Shown: positions 9,970-19,035, numbered from the stretch's first letter. The stretch: 64,000 nt of DNA from CAVRGQ01 sp963720785 (GCA_963720785.1 CAVRGQ010000004.1:372001-436000); one strand, 5' to 3'. Notes: generated by a model not told the origin, from the letters alone. Program-made: numbers and translations.

Positions 9970-11823
9970 ATGGATCTTCTCGGCTATTTCAGGATGCTGC
10001 GGCGCCGCTGGGTGCTGATCTTGGCGTTCACGGTCGTCGGCGGCGCGCTGGGCGTCGGCTCGGCCGTGCTGAACGACACGTCGTCTTCGGGCGTGGAGAA
10101 GACGTTCTACAAGGCCACCAACACGCTGGTGCTCGACACCACGAGTGGCCAGTCGGGCGGCTACCAGTCGGCGTTCACGAACCTCGACCAGATCGCCATC
10201 CTGACGACCACCGGTGACGTGCCCAAGGCGGTCGCCGACAAGCTGGGTGTGAACGTCGAGGGCCTCACCGACCACATCGTCACCACCACCAACGGCAACA
10301 CCAACACGCTCGAGATCACCGCGGCCGAGTCGACCGCGAGCGAAGCCGTCGCGGTGGCCGACACCTTCGCCGACCAGCTCATCGCCGGACTCGCGCAGCG
10401 TGACACCGACCGATACAACACGCAGCGGGACTACCTCAGCACCCGCATCAACAACCTGAACACCTCGGTCGCGGGCCTGCGCGCCCAGCAGGCTGCGAGC
10501 CCGCTCGACCCGGTCATCGCGGCGCAGCTCAACGCCGCGACCAACGAGCTCGGCGTGGCCTACAGCGACTTCGGCAACCTCACCGCGACCGGCCCGCCGG
10601 CCAGTCGCCTCTCGGTGCTGGAGAAGGCCCAGGCGGTGCCGATCGGGCAGGGTGAGTACGACTCGCGCCTCAACCTCGGCGCCCTCGGCCAGAACCACCT
10701 CACCGCGAACTCGGGTACGGATCAGCCCGTCATCACCTCGGGCTCGTCCAGCTCGGCCCTCAACGGCAAGCTCGCCCGTGGCATCTTCGGCGCCCTGCTC
10801 GGCTTCCTCGCCGGCATCGGCCTGGCGATCCTGCTCGAGCGGCTCAACCGCCGGATCCGTACGCACGAGGACGCCGAAGAGGCGTTCGGGCTCCCCGTGA
10901 TCGCGGAGGTCCCGCGCATCGGCCGCACCGAGCAGACCGACATCGTCGCGGCGGTGGCGCCACTCTCACGTGCTGCGGAGGCGTTCCGCGCCGTGCGCTC
11001 CTCCCTGCTGTTCGCACGCGCCACGATGGTCGACGAGCACACCGGCGCCGGACTGCACCGCGACGGCGACACCAAGTTGTTCGAGCCCGATCACGCCGAG
11101 CCGCTGGTGATCATGGTCACCTCGGCCGCGCCGTCGGAGGGCAAGTCCACGACGACCGCCAACCTCGCGGCGGTGTTCGCCGAATCGGGTGCCTCGGTGC
11201 TCGTCATCAACTGCGACTTCCGCCGCCCGAGCATCCACAAGTACTTCGGCGTGGAGGACGAGCCGCGTCGCGTGCACGAGACCAAGATCGACGGCGTGAA
11301 GATCGTCACCAACGTGCTCAGCGACCCGGCGGCGAACCCGTCGCAGGTCGTGGCCGCGCAGCGTCAGGTCGTGGCGGCCGCCCGCGGTCGCTTCGACGTG
11401 ATCCTGCTCGACACCGCGCCGTTGCTCACCGCGAACGACGCGATCGAGATGGTGGGCTCGGCCGATCTCGTCGTGCTGGTCGCTCGCTCCGAGGACACGA
11501 GCTTCGACAACGCCCGCCGCGCTTCCGAGGTCCTGCAGCGGCTCGACGCCCCGCTGGCCGGCGTCGTGTTGACCGCAGTGAAGGGCGCCACCAACGATTA
11601 CTACTACTACTACCAACCTGGTCGTGCCGAGGGCGGTGCCTCTCACGCGGCGGTACCGGGCACGGTGTCGGCCGCGAACGGTACGTCGAACGGCTCGAAC
11701 GGCACGTCGAACGGCTCGAACGGCACGTCGAACGGCAACAAGCCTCCCGGGCGCAGTGCCTCGTCGGATGACATCTTCGGGGCCGAACCGCTGCCCACGG
11801 CGGACGCACCCAAGCCCGACTGA
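9970..11823 (+). CDS. Wzz/BY-kinase polysaccharide co-polymerase and tyrosine kinase (second copy)
   Basis: An intact 617-residue paralogue of the gene at 7159, similar throughout. Seen: MDLLGYFRMLRRRWVLI start, spans at about residues 14-33 and 268-287, the cytoplasmic link RRIRTHEDAEEAFGLP, Walker A SAAPSEGKSTTTAN, Walker A' VLVINCDFRRP and Walker B FDVILLDTAP. The C-terminus has a run of five tyrosines after Asn-Asp near residue 545, the expected autophosphorylation cluster, then a Gly/Asn/Ser/Thr repeat tail not present in the first copy. The stop overlaps the start of the next gene (TGATG). A Wzb-type phosphatase that would reset the kinase lies at 16492. It probably governs chain length of the same polymer. 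Confidence 0.92.
   Translation: MDLLGYFRMLRRRWVLILAFTVVGGALGVGSAVLNDTSSSGVEKTFYKATNTLVLDTTSGQSGGYQSAFTNLDQIAILTTTGDVPKAVADKLGVNVEGLTDHIVTTTNGNTNTLEITAAESTASEAVAVADTFADQLIAGLAQRDTDRYNTQRDYLSTRINNLNTSVAGLRAQQAASPLDPVIAAQLNAATNELGVAYSDFGNLTATGPPASRLSVLEKAQAVPIGQGEYDSRLNLGALGQNHLTANSGTDQPVITSGSSSSALNGKLARGIFGALLGFLAGIGLAILLERLNRRIRTHEDAEEAFGLPVIAEVPRIGRTEQTDIVAAVAPLSRAAEAFRAVRSSLLFARATMVDEHTGAGLHRDGDTKLFEPDHAEPLVIMVTSAAPSEGKSTTTANLAAVFAESGASVLVINCDFRRPSIHKYFGVEDEPRRVHETKIDGVKIVTNVLSDPAANPSQVVAAQRQVVAAARGRFDVILLDTAPLLTANDAIEMVGSADLVVLVARSEDTSFDNARRASEVLQRLDAPLAGVVLTAVKGATNDYYYYYQPGRAEGGASHAAVPGTVSAANGTSNGSNGTSNGSNGTSNGNKPPGRSASSDDIFGAEPLPTADAPKPD
11677..11739 (+). repeat. 21-bp tandem repeat, three units, inside the BY-kinase tail
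   Basis: Three consecutive 21-base units encode NGTSNGS, NGTSNGS and NGTSNGN. They differ at only a few bases and form a flexible hydrophilic linker after the tyrosine cluster. Unit number could vary between strains without breaking the frame. Confidence 0.8.
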
Positions 11824-13235
11824 TGACCGCGACCGACGGTCCGCGTCGCGCGCCGGCGCCGGCGCGGCGGCCGCTGCGGGTGGAGTTGCCGGAGCGCGAT
11901 CCGAAGACTCCGAGGCCGTTCACCACGCTCGCCGTGGTCGCAGGGTTCCTGGTGGCCGCACTGTTCTCGTGGGCGTGGCTGATCGACGGCAAGGCCGTCG
12001 GCGTCGCGCTGATCGAGGTCCCGCTGCTGCTTCTCCTCACGACACCGCTGTTCCTGCGCGCCGCGCGCGACGAGCCGCGCTTCGACCTCGCGGGCATCCT
12101 CGCCCTCGGCCTCGTGCTGCGCTTCGCGGCGAGCTACTACCGATTCCTGCACGCGGCCGACGCGTTCGTGTACCACACGAACGGGATCAAGCTCGCCGCC
12201 GACTACCGCCACTTCAACTTCGGCGTCGACCCGGGTGCGCCGGTGCCCGGCACCGGCGGCATGCGGATCGTCGCCGGGGTGGTGGAGGTGTTCACGAACG
12301 GGAACATGTACGGCACGTTCCTCGTGTTCACCTGGCTCGGTTTCATCGGCTGCTACCTCTTCTACCGGGCGTTCGTCACCGCGCTGCCCGACTGCGACGC
12401 CAAGCGCTACGCGCTGCTCGTGATGCTGTGGCCCACGATGCTCTACTGGCCGTCGAGCATCGGCAAGGACTGCTGGCTCATCTTCGGGCTCGGCATCGCG
12501 TCGCTCGGCGCAGCTCGCGTCCTCCGCCGCCGGAACGGCGGGTACACGCTCCTCCTGATCGGCACCCTGTGCGGCAGCCTCGTGCGTCCGCACGTCTCGT
12601 TGCTGCTCGCCATCGCGTTCGCGGTCGCACTCCTGGTGGGGCGGCGCGCCGACCGCCCGGGATCGTTCACGCCGGCCGCCATCGGCAAGATCGCCGGGCT
12701 CGTCGTGGTGCTCGCGCTCGGTGGCTACCTGGCGACGCGCACCGCCGACCTGCTCAACGCGCAGGACATCAACACCAATGTCACCTCGGCGCTCGACACC
12801 AACGCTGCGCGCACCGGACAGGGTGGGTCGAACTTCACCGCTTCCAACCCGCAGAACCCGGTGGGCTACGCGGAGGCCGCGGTCACGATCCTGTTCCGCC
12901 CGTTCCCGTTCGAGGCGCACGGCATCGAGTCGCTCGGGACCTCACTCGAGGCGCTCGGCCTGCTCGTCCTCGCGATCGTGGGTTGGCGCCGCCTGCTCTC
13001 CATCCCCAAACGCATCCGGCCGGAGCCCTACGTCGCGATGGCACTCGCCTTCGTCCTCATGTTCATCTTCGCGTTCGGCACGATCGCGAACTTCGGGATC
13101 CTCGCCCGCGAACGGTCGCAGATGATGCCGTACATGTTCGTGCTGCTGTCGCTCACGGCCGTGGCTGCCAGCACCCGGGAGTCGCGCCGAGCGCCGGCGC
13201 CGAGCCGCCCGACCGTACGCCGTCGCTCGCGATGA
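11823..13235 (+). CDS. Polytopic membrane protein, candidate polysaccharide polymerase or ligase
   Basis: A 470-residue protein with about ten membrane spans (for example TTLAVVAGFLVAALFSWAW, VALIEVPLLLLLTTPLFL, MALAFVLMFIFAFGTIANFG). A large loop near residues 300-350 contains an Asn/Thr/Gln-rich stretch. I see no motif that fixes a family. Position right after the BY-kinase, with the ATG overlapping its stop by one base (TGATG), and coupling to the nucleotidyltransferase gene downstream (ATGA), suggest a Wzy-like polymerase or ligase. A flippase is an alternative. The topology is clear; the activity is inferred from context. Confidence 0.72.
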   Translation: MTATDGPRRAPAPARRPLRVELPERDPKTPRPFTTLAVVAGFLVAALFSWAWLIDGKAVGVALIEVPLLLLLTTPLFLRAARDEPRFDLAGILALGLVLRFAASYYRFLHAADAFVYHTNGIKLAADYRHFNFGVDPGAPVPGTGGMRIVAGVVEVFTNGNMYGTFLVFTWLGFIGCYLFYRAFVTALPDCDAKRYALLVMLWPTMLYWPSSIGKDCWLIFGLGIASLGAARVLRRRNGGYTLLLIGTLCGSLVRPHVSLLLAIAFAVALLVGRRADRPGSFTPAAIGKIAGLVVVLALGGYLATRTADLLNAQDINTNVTSALDTNAARTGQGGSNFTASNPQNPVGYAEAAVTILFRPFPFEAHGIESLGTSLEALGLLVLAIVGWRRLLSIPKRIRPEPYVAMALAFVLMFIFAFGTIANFGILARERSQMMPYMFVLLSLTAVAASTRESRRAPAPSRPTVRRRSR

Positions 13236-14317
13236 CCTCGTACGCACCCGCGGTCGCGGCCTACGGCGTACCCACGCGGCTGTCGATACCCGACGGACCG
13301 CTCGCCGCGGAGGCGTTCGATGCCTTGCTCGCCGAGTGCGTCAGCAACCGCGTGCTCGGGCTCCTCGGCAGCGCGGTGGGCGCCGACGCCTTCGCGGTCA
13401 CCGACGAGCAACGCACCGACCTCGAGACGACGCTCGTGTCGTGGTCGTCGCACGGCGTGAAGGTGGAGCAGGCGTTGCTGCGCACGGCCGACGCGCTTTC
13501 CATCGCGGGCGTGCCGTTGCGGGTGATCAAGGGCCCGGCCCTGTCGCGCACCGTCTATCCCGAGCCCGAGCAGCGGGTCTTCGGCGACGTCGACCTCCTC
13601 GTACCGAGCGGCCGCGTGCACGAAGCCGTGCGGGCGCTGGAGCTCGCGCTCGACGCGGAGCGGGCGCAACCCGAGCTGCGTCCCGGCTTCGACGAGCGGT
13701 TCGGCAAGGAGGTGCTGCTGCGCTCCGGCGACGACCTGGAGCTCGACCTGCACCGGGTCTTCGTCGACGGCGCGTTCGGCCTGACCATCGCGACCGACGA
13801 CCTGTTCGCGCCGCCGTACCGGTTCCCGCTCGCAGGGTACGAGCTCGCGACCCTGCCGATGCCCCAGCGCCTGCTCGCGAGTTGCTATCACGCGGCGTTG
13901 GGCGACTGGCCGCCACGGCTCGTCGCGTTGCGCGACGTGGTGCAACTCGTGCTCCGCGAGAAGCCCAACCTGCTCGACGTGCTGATGATGGCGAGGGCGT
14001 GGCGGTGCGAGATTGTCGTGGCGCGTGCGGTGACCACCGCGTGGGAAACGCTCGCGATCACCGAGACGCCCCCGATCGTCACCTGGGCGCGGCAGTACGA
14101 GCCGGATCGGCGATCGCGGTTCTTGCTCGCCTCGCACGAGGGCGCGGCGCGAAGTTTCACGCGGCACCTCGCCGCGCTCATCGTGCTCCCCGACGCGCGC
14201 GACCGGCTCGCCTACGCGCGCGCGATCGCCTTCCCGCAACGCTCGTACCTCGAGGCGCGCGGACTCTCGGCGAAGAGCCACGTGAAGCGCGCCGTCGACC
14301 GGATCCGGAGACGGTGA
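13232..14317 (+). CDS. PF14907-type nucleotidyltransferase family protein
   Basis: A 361-residue protein resembling the uncharacterised NTP_transf_5 family. Seen: RVIKGPALSRTVYP followed by RVFGDVDLLVPSGRVHEA, the acidic GD-x-D motif of minimal nucleotidyltransferases, and a later HRVFVDGAFG. Members of this family are found beside HprK-like kinases and PqqD-like proteins, including some lasso-peptide loci, and their substrate is not known. The ATG overlaps the preceding stop by four bases (ATGA) and its own stop overlaps the kinase start (TGATG), so four consecutive genes are translationally coupled. It may nucleotidylate a peptide, protein or sugar in this pathway. Confidence 0.78.
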   Translation: MTSYAPAVAAYGVPTRLSIPDGPLAAEAFDALLAECVSNRVLGLLGSAVGADAFAVTDEQRTDLETTLVSWSSHGVKVEQALLRTADALSIAGVPLRVIKGPALSRTVYPEPEQRVFGDVDLLVPSGRVHEAVRALELALDAERAQPELRPGFDERFGKEVLLRSGDDLELDLHRVFVDGAFGLTIATDDLFAPPYRFPLAGYELATLPMPQRLLASCYHAALGDWPPRLVALRDVVQLVLREKPNLLDVLMMARAWRCEIVVARAVTTAWETLAITETPPIVTWARQYEPDRRSRFLLASHEGAARSFTRHLAALIVLPDARDRLAYARAIAFPQRSYLEARGLSAKSHVKRAVDRIRRR

Positions 14318-15165
14318 TGCGCAGGAGCTACCGCGCGGTCGACTACTGCTTCACGCTCGCGGTGGAAGGCAACGACGCGCTCGACGGCTACCTGCAGATG
14401 TTGTTCGGGGGCTTCCCCACGGCTGCGCCCAGTGCCGACGTGGTGCAGTGGACGGTGCGGCCCGTCGATCTCGACGACGGTGCGGGTTGGGAGTTCGTGA
14501 TCGGCGACGCGCGCCGGGCGACCGCCGAGCATGCCGGGCGTCTCGTGCAGGACATGGTGCAGGCACTCAACAGCGAATCGGTGGCGACGTGGGACGGCGT
14601 CGTGTGCCACGCCGGAGGTGTGTCGGCACGGGGGAACGGCATCCTGCTCCCCGCCGATCCGGAGTCGGGCAAGACCACGCTCACGTGCGGGCTCGTGCGC
14701 GCGGGGTTCTCGTATCTCACCGACGAAGGCGTGGCCTTCCGTCCGGGCACGGACCGGATCGAGCCGTACCCCAAGCCGCTGTCGCTCGACCCGGGATCGT
14801 GGTTCCTGTTCCCCGAGCTCGAGCCGCAGTGGGACTTCGACCGCGACGACTACAAGCGCGACCAGTGGCAGGTGGCCCCGACCGCGATCCGCGCCGACGC
14901 GGTGGGTGGGTCGTGCCGTGCGAGGCTCGTCGTCTTCCCGAAGTACGTGGAAGACGGGGCGACCGAGTTGGCGCCGCTGAGCCGCGCACAGGCGCTGCTC
15001 GATCTCGCGAAGAACACGTTCTCGTTCAACCAGCAGAGCCGATTCGCGTTGGAAGAGCTCACGCGCGTGGTTCACGCGTGCGACTGCTACCGGCTCACCG
15101 TCGGCACGCTCGACGACGCCGTCGCGTGCATCGAGGAGCTGGCCGCCGCGCTTCCCGACGCGTAG
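14317..15165 (+). CDS. HprK-like (HPr kinase-related) P-loop kinase
   Basis: A 282-residue protein of the HPr-kinase-related type. Seen: an N-terminal half that reads like the HprK-related family (RAVDYCFTLAVEG), a Gly-rich segment GNGILLPADPESGKTTLT with the Walker A ADPESGKTT at about residues 112-120, and an acidic FSYLTDEGVAF about 20 residues later. True HPr kinase phosphorylates a serine of HPr; related proteins sit in peptide-modification loci. Here it follows the nucleotidyltransferase with a TGATG overlap and precedes a Tat-exported protein and two PqqD-like genes. The substrate may be one of these or a component of polysaccharide assembly. The family call is good; the substrate is open. 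Confidence 0.82.
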   Translation: MRRSYRAVDYCFTLAVEGNDALDGYLQMLFGGFPTAAPSADVVQWTVRPVDLDDGAGWEFVIGDARRATAEHAGRLVQDMVQALNSESVATWDGVVCHAGGVSARGNGILLPADPESGKTTLTCGLVRAGFSYLTDEGVAFRPGTDRIEPYPKPLSLDPGSWFLFPELEPQWDFDRDDYKRDQWQVAPTAIRADAVGGSCRARLVVFPKYVEDGATELAPLSRAQALLDLAKNTFSFNQQSRFALEELTRVVHACDCYRLTVGTLDDAVACIEELAAALPDA

Positions 15166-15325
15166 CGGGCCGCCGGGACCCCAGGAAGATGAGAGTTCTG
15201 TTGCGAACGCCGCCGCGGTCTTGCGCGGTTTCCCGGCCTTGCTCAAGTCGTCACCCGGAGCGGCCGTACCCTCCACCGGGCCGTCGTGGCGAGCGCGGCC
15301 GTATCGAGCACAGAGGGGCAGCTCC

Positions 15326-15862
15326 ATGACCGGGCAGGCATGGTCGCGATCCGGCGCGACCGCGAAGGGTGACATCGACCGGAGGACCCTGATCCGACGT
15401 GCCGCGATCGCCGGGGGCGCGGCATGGGTGGCGCCCGTGATCGTCGGCAGCCTCGCCTCGCCCGCCGCGGCGGCGTCGACCGCCGGGTGCTACCGCTACT
15501 CCTGGAGTTGGCGCCTTGGGTCGAGGGACACCACGACCTGCGGTTGGCAGACCGGCACCAGCATCTGCACCAACAGCCTCGGCATCGGCTGCTCGGGAGC
15601 GGGCAGCTACAACTCGAATCCCGGTCCGCCGACGCTGAGCCACACCTGCGTCTACAACCACAATCGGTACTCGAACGACACGCTCGACGGCACCGTCTCC
15701 GTGAGCGGATCGACGTGCAAGATCGTCGCCTACCGGTTCTCGACCTCGTGCGGCATCTCGGGGACATCCGTGGCCCCCACGAGCAGCCTCACACTGCCCC
15801 GGCTCTCGGGATCGCTCGACTACACCCGCGTGTACCTGATGGTCTACGTGCAGTGCAGCTGA
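15326..15862 (+). CDS. Tat-exported eight-cysteine protein of unknown function
   Basis: A 178-residue secreted protein. Seen: a twin-arginine leader (DRRTLIRRAAIAGGAAWVAP) ending SPAAAAS, almost the same as the one at 9026, then a mature part of about 125 residues with eight cysteines, many Ser, Thr, Tyr and Gly, and no membrane anchor. Eight cysteines would allow four disulphides, and Tat export implies folding before transport. ATG 15326 is preferred over in-frame starts upstream because a purine stretch (AGAGGGGCAGC) precedes it. It lies between the HprK-like kinase and two PqqD-like proteins and could be their client. No known family recognised. Confidence 0.72.
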   Translation: MTGQAWSRSGATAKGDIDRRTLIRRAAIAGGAAWVAPVIVGSLASPAAAASTAGCYRYSWSWRLGSRDTTTCGWQTGTSICTNSLGIGCSGAGSYNSNPGPPTLSHTCVYNHNRYSNDTLDGTVSVSGSTCKIVAYRFSTSCGISGTSVAPTSSLTLPRLSGSLDYTRVYLMVYVQCS

Positions 15863-15886
15863 ACGTGGGGGTGCGAGACTGGTGCG

Positions 15887-16210
15887 ATGCCGTCGCTGCC
15901 GCCGGAGGGGATCGACGCCGGATCCGCGCCCGAACGCGCCGATGCGGTGTACACGGTCGTGCTCGACGGCGAGGCGGTTCTCCTCGACGAGGGTGAGGAC
16001 CGCCTCCACCTGCTCAACCACACGGCCACGCTGCTGTGGCAGCTCTACGACGGGGCGGCGACGCTCGCGGAGCTCGCGGACGACATCAGCGAGGAGCTCG
16101 GCATCGCCCGCGACGAGGTACTCGCCGACCTGATCGGGATGAGCCGCCACCTGGCGCGGGAAGGCCTGCTCGCCGGGTACGCGCGCGAGGGCTCCGAGGC
16201 CGACGCGTGA
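15887..16210 (+). CDS. PqqD-like protein (RiPP-recognition-element fold)
   Basis: A 107-residue PqqD-family protein, a small winged-helix fold that binds leader peptides or delivers clients to modifying enzymes. Seen: the beta strand VVLDGEAVLLDEGEDRLHLL, then LNHTATLLWQLYDGAAT and the helical ELADDISEELGI with EVLADLIGMSRHLAREGLL, in family order. It starts 25 bases after the Tat-exported cysteine-rich protein, and its stop overlaps the GTG of a second PqqD-like gene. Client unknown; the adjacent secreted protein or the polysaccharide kinase system is the natural guess. Confidence 0.82.
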   Translation: MPSLPPEGIDAGSAPERADAVYTVVLDGEAVLLDEGEDRLHLLNHTATLLWQLYDGAATLAELADDISEELGIARDEVLADLIGMSRHLAREGLLAGYAREGSEADA

Positions 16211-16485
16211 GCGACGATCCCCGCTTCGTGCGTTCCCCGCACGTGCTGCAGCGCCGCACCCTCGACACGTTCGTGTTGCTCGGTGTCGATGCCGAGGAGC
16301 CTGTCATCGTCGGCGGTACCGGCGCCGATGTCTGGTCACTGCTGGTGGAGGCCCGCACCCTCGACGAGCTCGTCGACCTGCTCGCCGAGCACTACTCCGG
16401 GGATCGCTCGGTGATCACGGCCGACGTGCGCACCCTCCTCGACACGTTCGTGCAGGGCGGCGTGGTGCTGCAGCTCCCGAGCTGA
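16207..16485 (+). CDS. PqqD-like protein, second copy
   Basis: A 92-residue PqqD-like protein starting at GTG 16207, four bases inside the upstream PqqD-like gene (GTGA overlap). Seen: FVRSPHVLQRRTLDTFVLLG, the turn VGGTGADVWSLLVEART and LDELVDLLAEHYSGD followed by a final helix and strand. It is divergent in sequence from its neighbour, so the two may bind different partners or form a heterodimer. It is the last gene of the plus-strand run and converges with the phosphatase gene six bases on. Confidence 0.75.
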   Translation: MSDDPRFVRSPHVLQRRTLDTFVLLGVDAEEPVIVGGTGADVWSLLVEARTLDELVDLLAEHYSGDRSVITADVRTLLDTFVQGGVVLQLPS

Positions 16486-16491
16486 GCCCCG

Positions 16492-17073
16492 CTACTCGAC
16501 GCCCGCCGGCCAGAGCAGGTCGACGAGGCGCAGCACGAGGTCGTCGACCTCGTCGGCCATCGTGTCGTGGTCGACGCTCAGGTCGCTGGTGGGGTCGGCC
16601 ACGTCGTCGTCGGGCGAGGACCCGAGCAACGAAGCCGGCCGGCGCCCCTGGTGCACGGCGGCGAGCCACTGGGCCTGCGTCTGTCCGGCCCGTCGCGGAC
16701 CGTGCTCCTCTCCGCGGCGCACGATCTCCTTCAGCGTGAAGGAGCGGGCGAAGGCGCGGGGATCGAGCACCACGACCTCGCGGATGTGCATGCGTTCCAT
16801 GCCGAGGACGAGGTCGGACGCGGCGATCACGTCGCGGGTGGCGGCCTGGCTGCGGTGACCGTGGAGGTCGATGTCGAAGTCGCGCGCGGCCTTGACCGTG
16901 CCGGCCGTCGCCGGGCTCCCATCGCGCGCGAGCACGCCGGCCGACGCCACCACGATCTCGGGATCGTGGTGGTGCAGCTGGCGGCGCAGGAGCGCGGCAC
17001 CCATCGGCGAGCGGCACTGGTTCGCGCTGCACACCACCAGTACGTGGCGGATGTGTCTCTCCTGCCCCGTCAC
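16492..17073 (-). CDS. Low-molecular-weight protein tyrosine phosphatase (Wzb-type)
   Basis: A cytoplasmic phosphatase that removes phosphate from tyrosines of BY-kinases and so keeps the kinase cycling during polysaccharide export. Seen: the P-loop VCSANQCRSPMGAALL near the N-terminus, matching C-x4-C-R-S, and a downstream Asp-rich segment; the usual acid motif is replaced by a longer tail (VLDPRAFARSFTLKEIV, then DDDVADPTSDLSVD). GTG 17073 is chosen because it puts the P-loop at the usual distance; an in-frame start at 17130 also exists. About 193 residues is slightly longer than classic members. It faces the PqqD-like genes and lies next to DUF4012. Confidence 0.85.
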   Translation of the reverse strand: MTGQERHIRHVLVVCSANQCRSPMGAALLRRQLHHHDPEIVVASAGVLARDGSPATAGTVKAARDFDIDLHGHRSQAATRDVIAASDLVLGMERMHIREVVVLDPRAFARSFTLKEIVRRGEEHGPRRAGQTQAQWLAAVHQGRRPASLLGSSPDDDVADPTSDLSVDHDTMADEVDDLVLRLVDLLWPAGVE

Positions 17074-17080
17074 GCTTCCG

Positions 17081-19035
17081 CTACCTGCCGTTCTCGAGTC
17101 GCTGCCAGAGATCCCACGTGCCGGTGTCACGCACGAGGTGCACCCGGAACGTGGCGTCCTTCACCTGCTCGAACGACACCGAAGCCCGGCGCGCGAACGG
17201 CAGCTCCATGCCCGGCGCCTTGTCGATGCGCCAGCCCTTCGGCACGTCGACCGACACGTGCACGCGGTCGGGGTTGAGCGTGGGTTGGTGGCGCACCTGC
17301 AGCGTGTACCAGCCGTCGTGCAGCTCGAGCTTGCCGGCGAGCTTCGCGGTGATGGTCTTCGACTGCTTGGAGAACACGTCGGCGTAGAACGAGACACGTT
17401 GCGGCCCTGCTCGCGGTTGGGCGCCACGGTGGTGAAGTTGCCGTCGATCCCGGCGTCGACGAACTGGAGCGGCGAGTACATCGACACGAAGTTGCGGTTC
17501 TCGCCGGCGACGAAGCGCTGGTCGAACGGGCCGATGACGATCTGCGGGAGTCCGGTCGCCGGCGCGGTGTTGTCGAGGGTCGAGCGAAGACGCCCTTGGC
17601 GATCGACCTCGCCGCGCGTCGCTGCTCGGCTGGAGCTCGACGCGGTAGTCGACGTCGCGCTGGAGGTAGTAGTCGATCTTGTTGCCGCCGAAGTTCGACG
17701 TGGTGACCGCGAGCGCGTCGGACCGCACCGGGTCGAAGCTTCCCGAGACGCCGAGCTCGACCGCGAGCGGCTGCTCCTCGGGGCGGGCGAAGCCGAGGAT
17801 GAGGTGGCCCTCGTGCGCGGCCTGGCCCGAGCACCTTGGCGATCTGCGCCGGCTTGCCGAGGCTGTCGGTGGTCGCCTTGTCGACCGCGGCCTGCGCGAC
17901 GTCGCCGAGGAAGTCGGCGCGGTCTCGGTGTCTCCGGCGAACTTCGGCGTAGGCGTCGCGCAGGGTGACGTTGACGACGTTGTCCGCTGTGATCGGCGTC
18001 GGGCCAGTCGGCGACGTCGACCGCTCCGGTGAGCTGGAGCAGCGCGGCGAGGCCCTCGGGGTCGACCGACATCACGCCGTCGACCTCCGGGAGTCCCGCC
18101 TGCGGGGCGAGGCTCATCAGCACCTCGGCGACGCTCGGGAAGTCGGGGGAGAGGTTGACGTTCTGCAGCGTGCGTGTCCGGCTGGAACTGCGCGTAGCGG
18201 CGGGGGTAGTCGAGCGGGCGCGTCGCAGGTGAGGTCGGGGAGGTCGCGCGATCGCCTCGTTCCACATGTCGGTGCGGAGGATGTCGCCGACGTTGAGCTT
18301 GCCGTCCTGGGCGGTGATCAGCGCGTAGCTGCCGATGAAGCCGCCGGTGGCGCGCGACTCGGCGTTGTTCTGGACGACGAGCAGGTAGGCTGCGGTCGCC
18401 GTCGCCGCCGAAGATCGCGCGGCGCGAGCTTGGCCGCGGCGGCCGCGTGCTCCGCCTCGCGGTCGGCGCGCGCGAGTTGCTCGTACGACCTTGTCGACCG
18501 CGTCGCGCACCGGCTCGGCGAGGTAGGGGTCGTCGCGCAGCGTCGTCGAGCCGGTCACCGGGCGTCGTCGAGCGCGGCCGCGCCCTCCGCGAGCTTCGGC
18601 GTGATCTCGGCGCACCTCTTCGAGCGGGAGGCGGCCGTCGACGACCTCGAGCGCCTCGGGGTCGACGGCGACGGTGAGCGACTCGCCGGCGTCGGCGAGA
18701 TCGGTGCCGATGTCGGCGAGGGTGCGGGCGGCGCGCACGTTCGACGCGAGGAACGGCACGCCGAGGCCGGTGGCGACCGTGGCGGTGATCCGAGCTTGTC
18801 GCGGCGTCAGCGAACGCGCGCGCGGCCTGTTGGAACGCGCCCTGCGCCGGTGATGGTGTCGCCGTCGCGGGCGGCGGTCAGCGCGCGGCGTGGCCGGCTC
18901 GCGCCCGTGCTGCATGAGGTCGACGGTGTCCTTGGCGGCGAGCGCGAGCGGCGCCATCGCCACGACCAGCCAGCGACGAGCACGACGGCCACGCCGACCC
19001 ACGCCCACGCTGGCAGGCCGCGAGCCTGGTTCGCG
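17081..19035 (-). CDS. DUF4012 membrane-anchored surface protein, many frame breaks
   Basis: A DUF4012 protein, a family common in actinobacterial and other polysaccharide loci and of unknown function. Seen in successive frames: a membrane span (WVGVAVVLVAG), ARITATVATGLGVPFLASN, the family signature QNNAESRATGGFIGS followed by YALITAQDGKLNVGDI, VLMSLAPQAGLPEVDGVMSV, LLQLTGAVDVADWP, TGLPQIVIGPFDQRF, and the end DTGTWDLWQRLENGR. Six or more shifts are needed; one sits at CGCGTC 18219-18224. The 5' end near 19035 is approximate because no stop separates it from the upstream transferase in one frame. It probably acts outside the membrane on the polymer. Confidence 0.78.

Noticed and set aside
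11624..14317. Long open frame that would join the BY-kinase tail, the polymerase region and the nucleotidyltransferase
   Set aside because: Only the part from 13232 has protein-like composition and family motifs. The earlier part is an Arg/Ala/Pro-rich shadow of two good genes in another frame.
11823..16485. A complete lasso-peptide biosynthesis cluster
   Set aside because: HprK-like, PqqD-like and PF14907-like proteins fit, but there is no asparagine-synthase-like cyclase, no transglutaminase-like peptidase and no short precursor gene.
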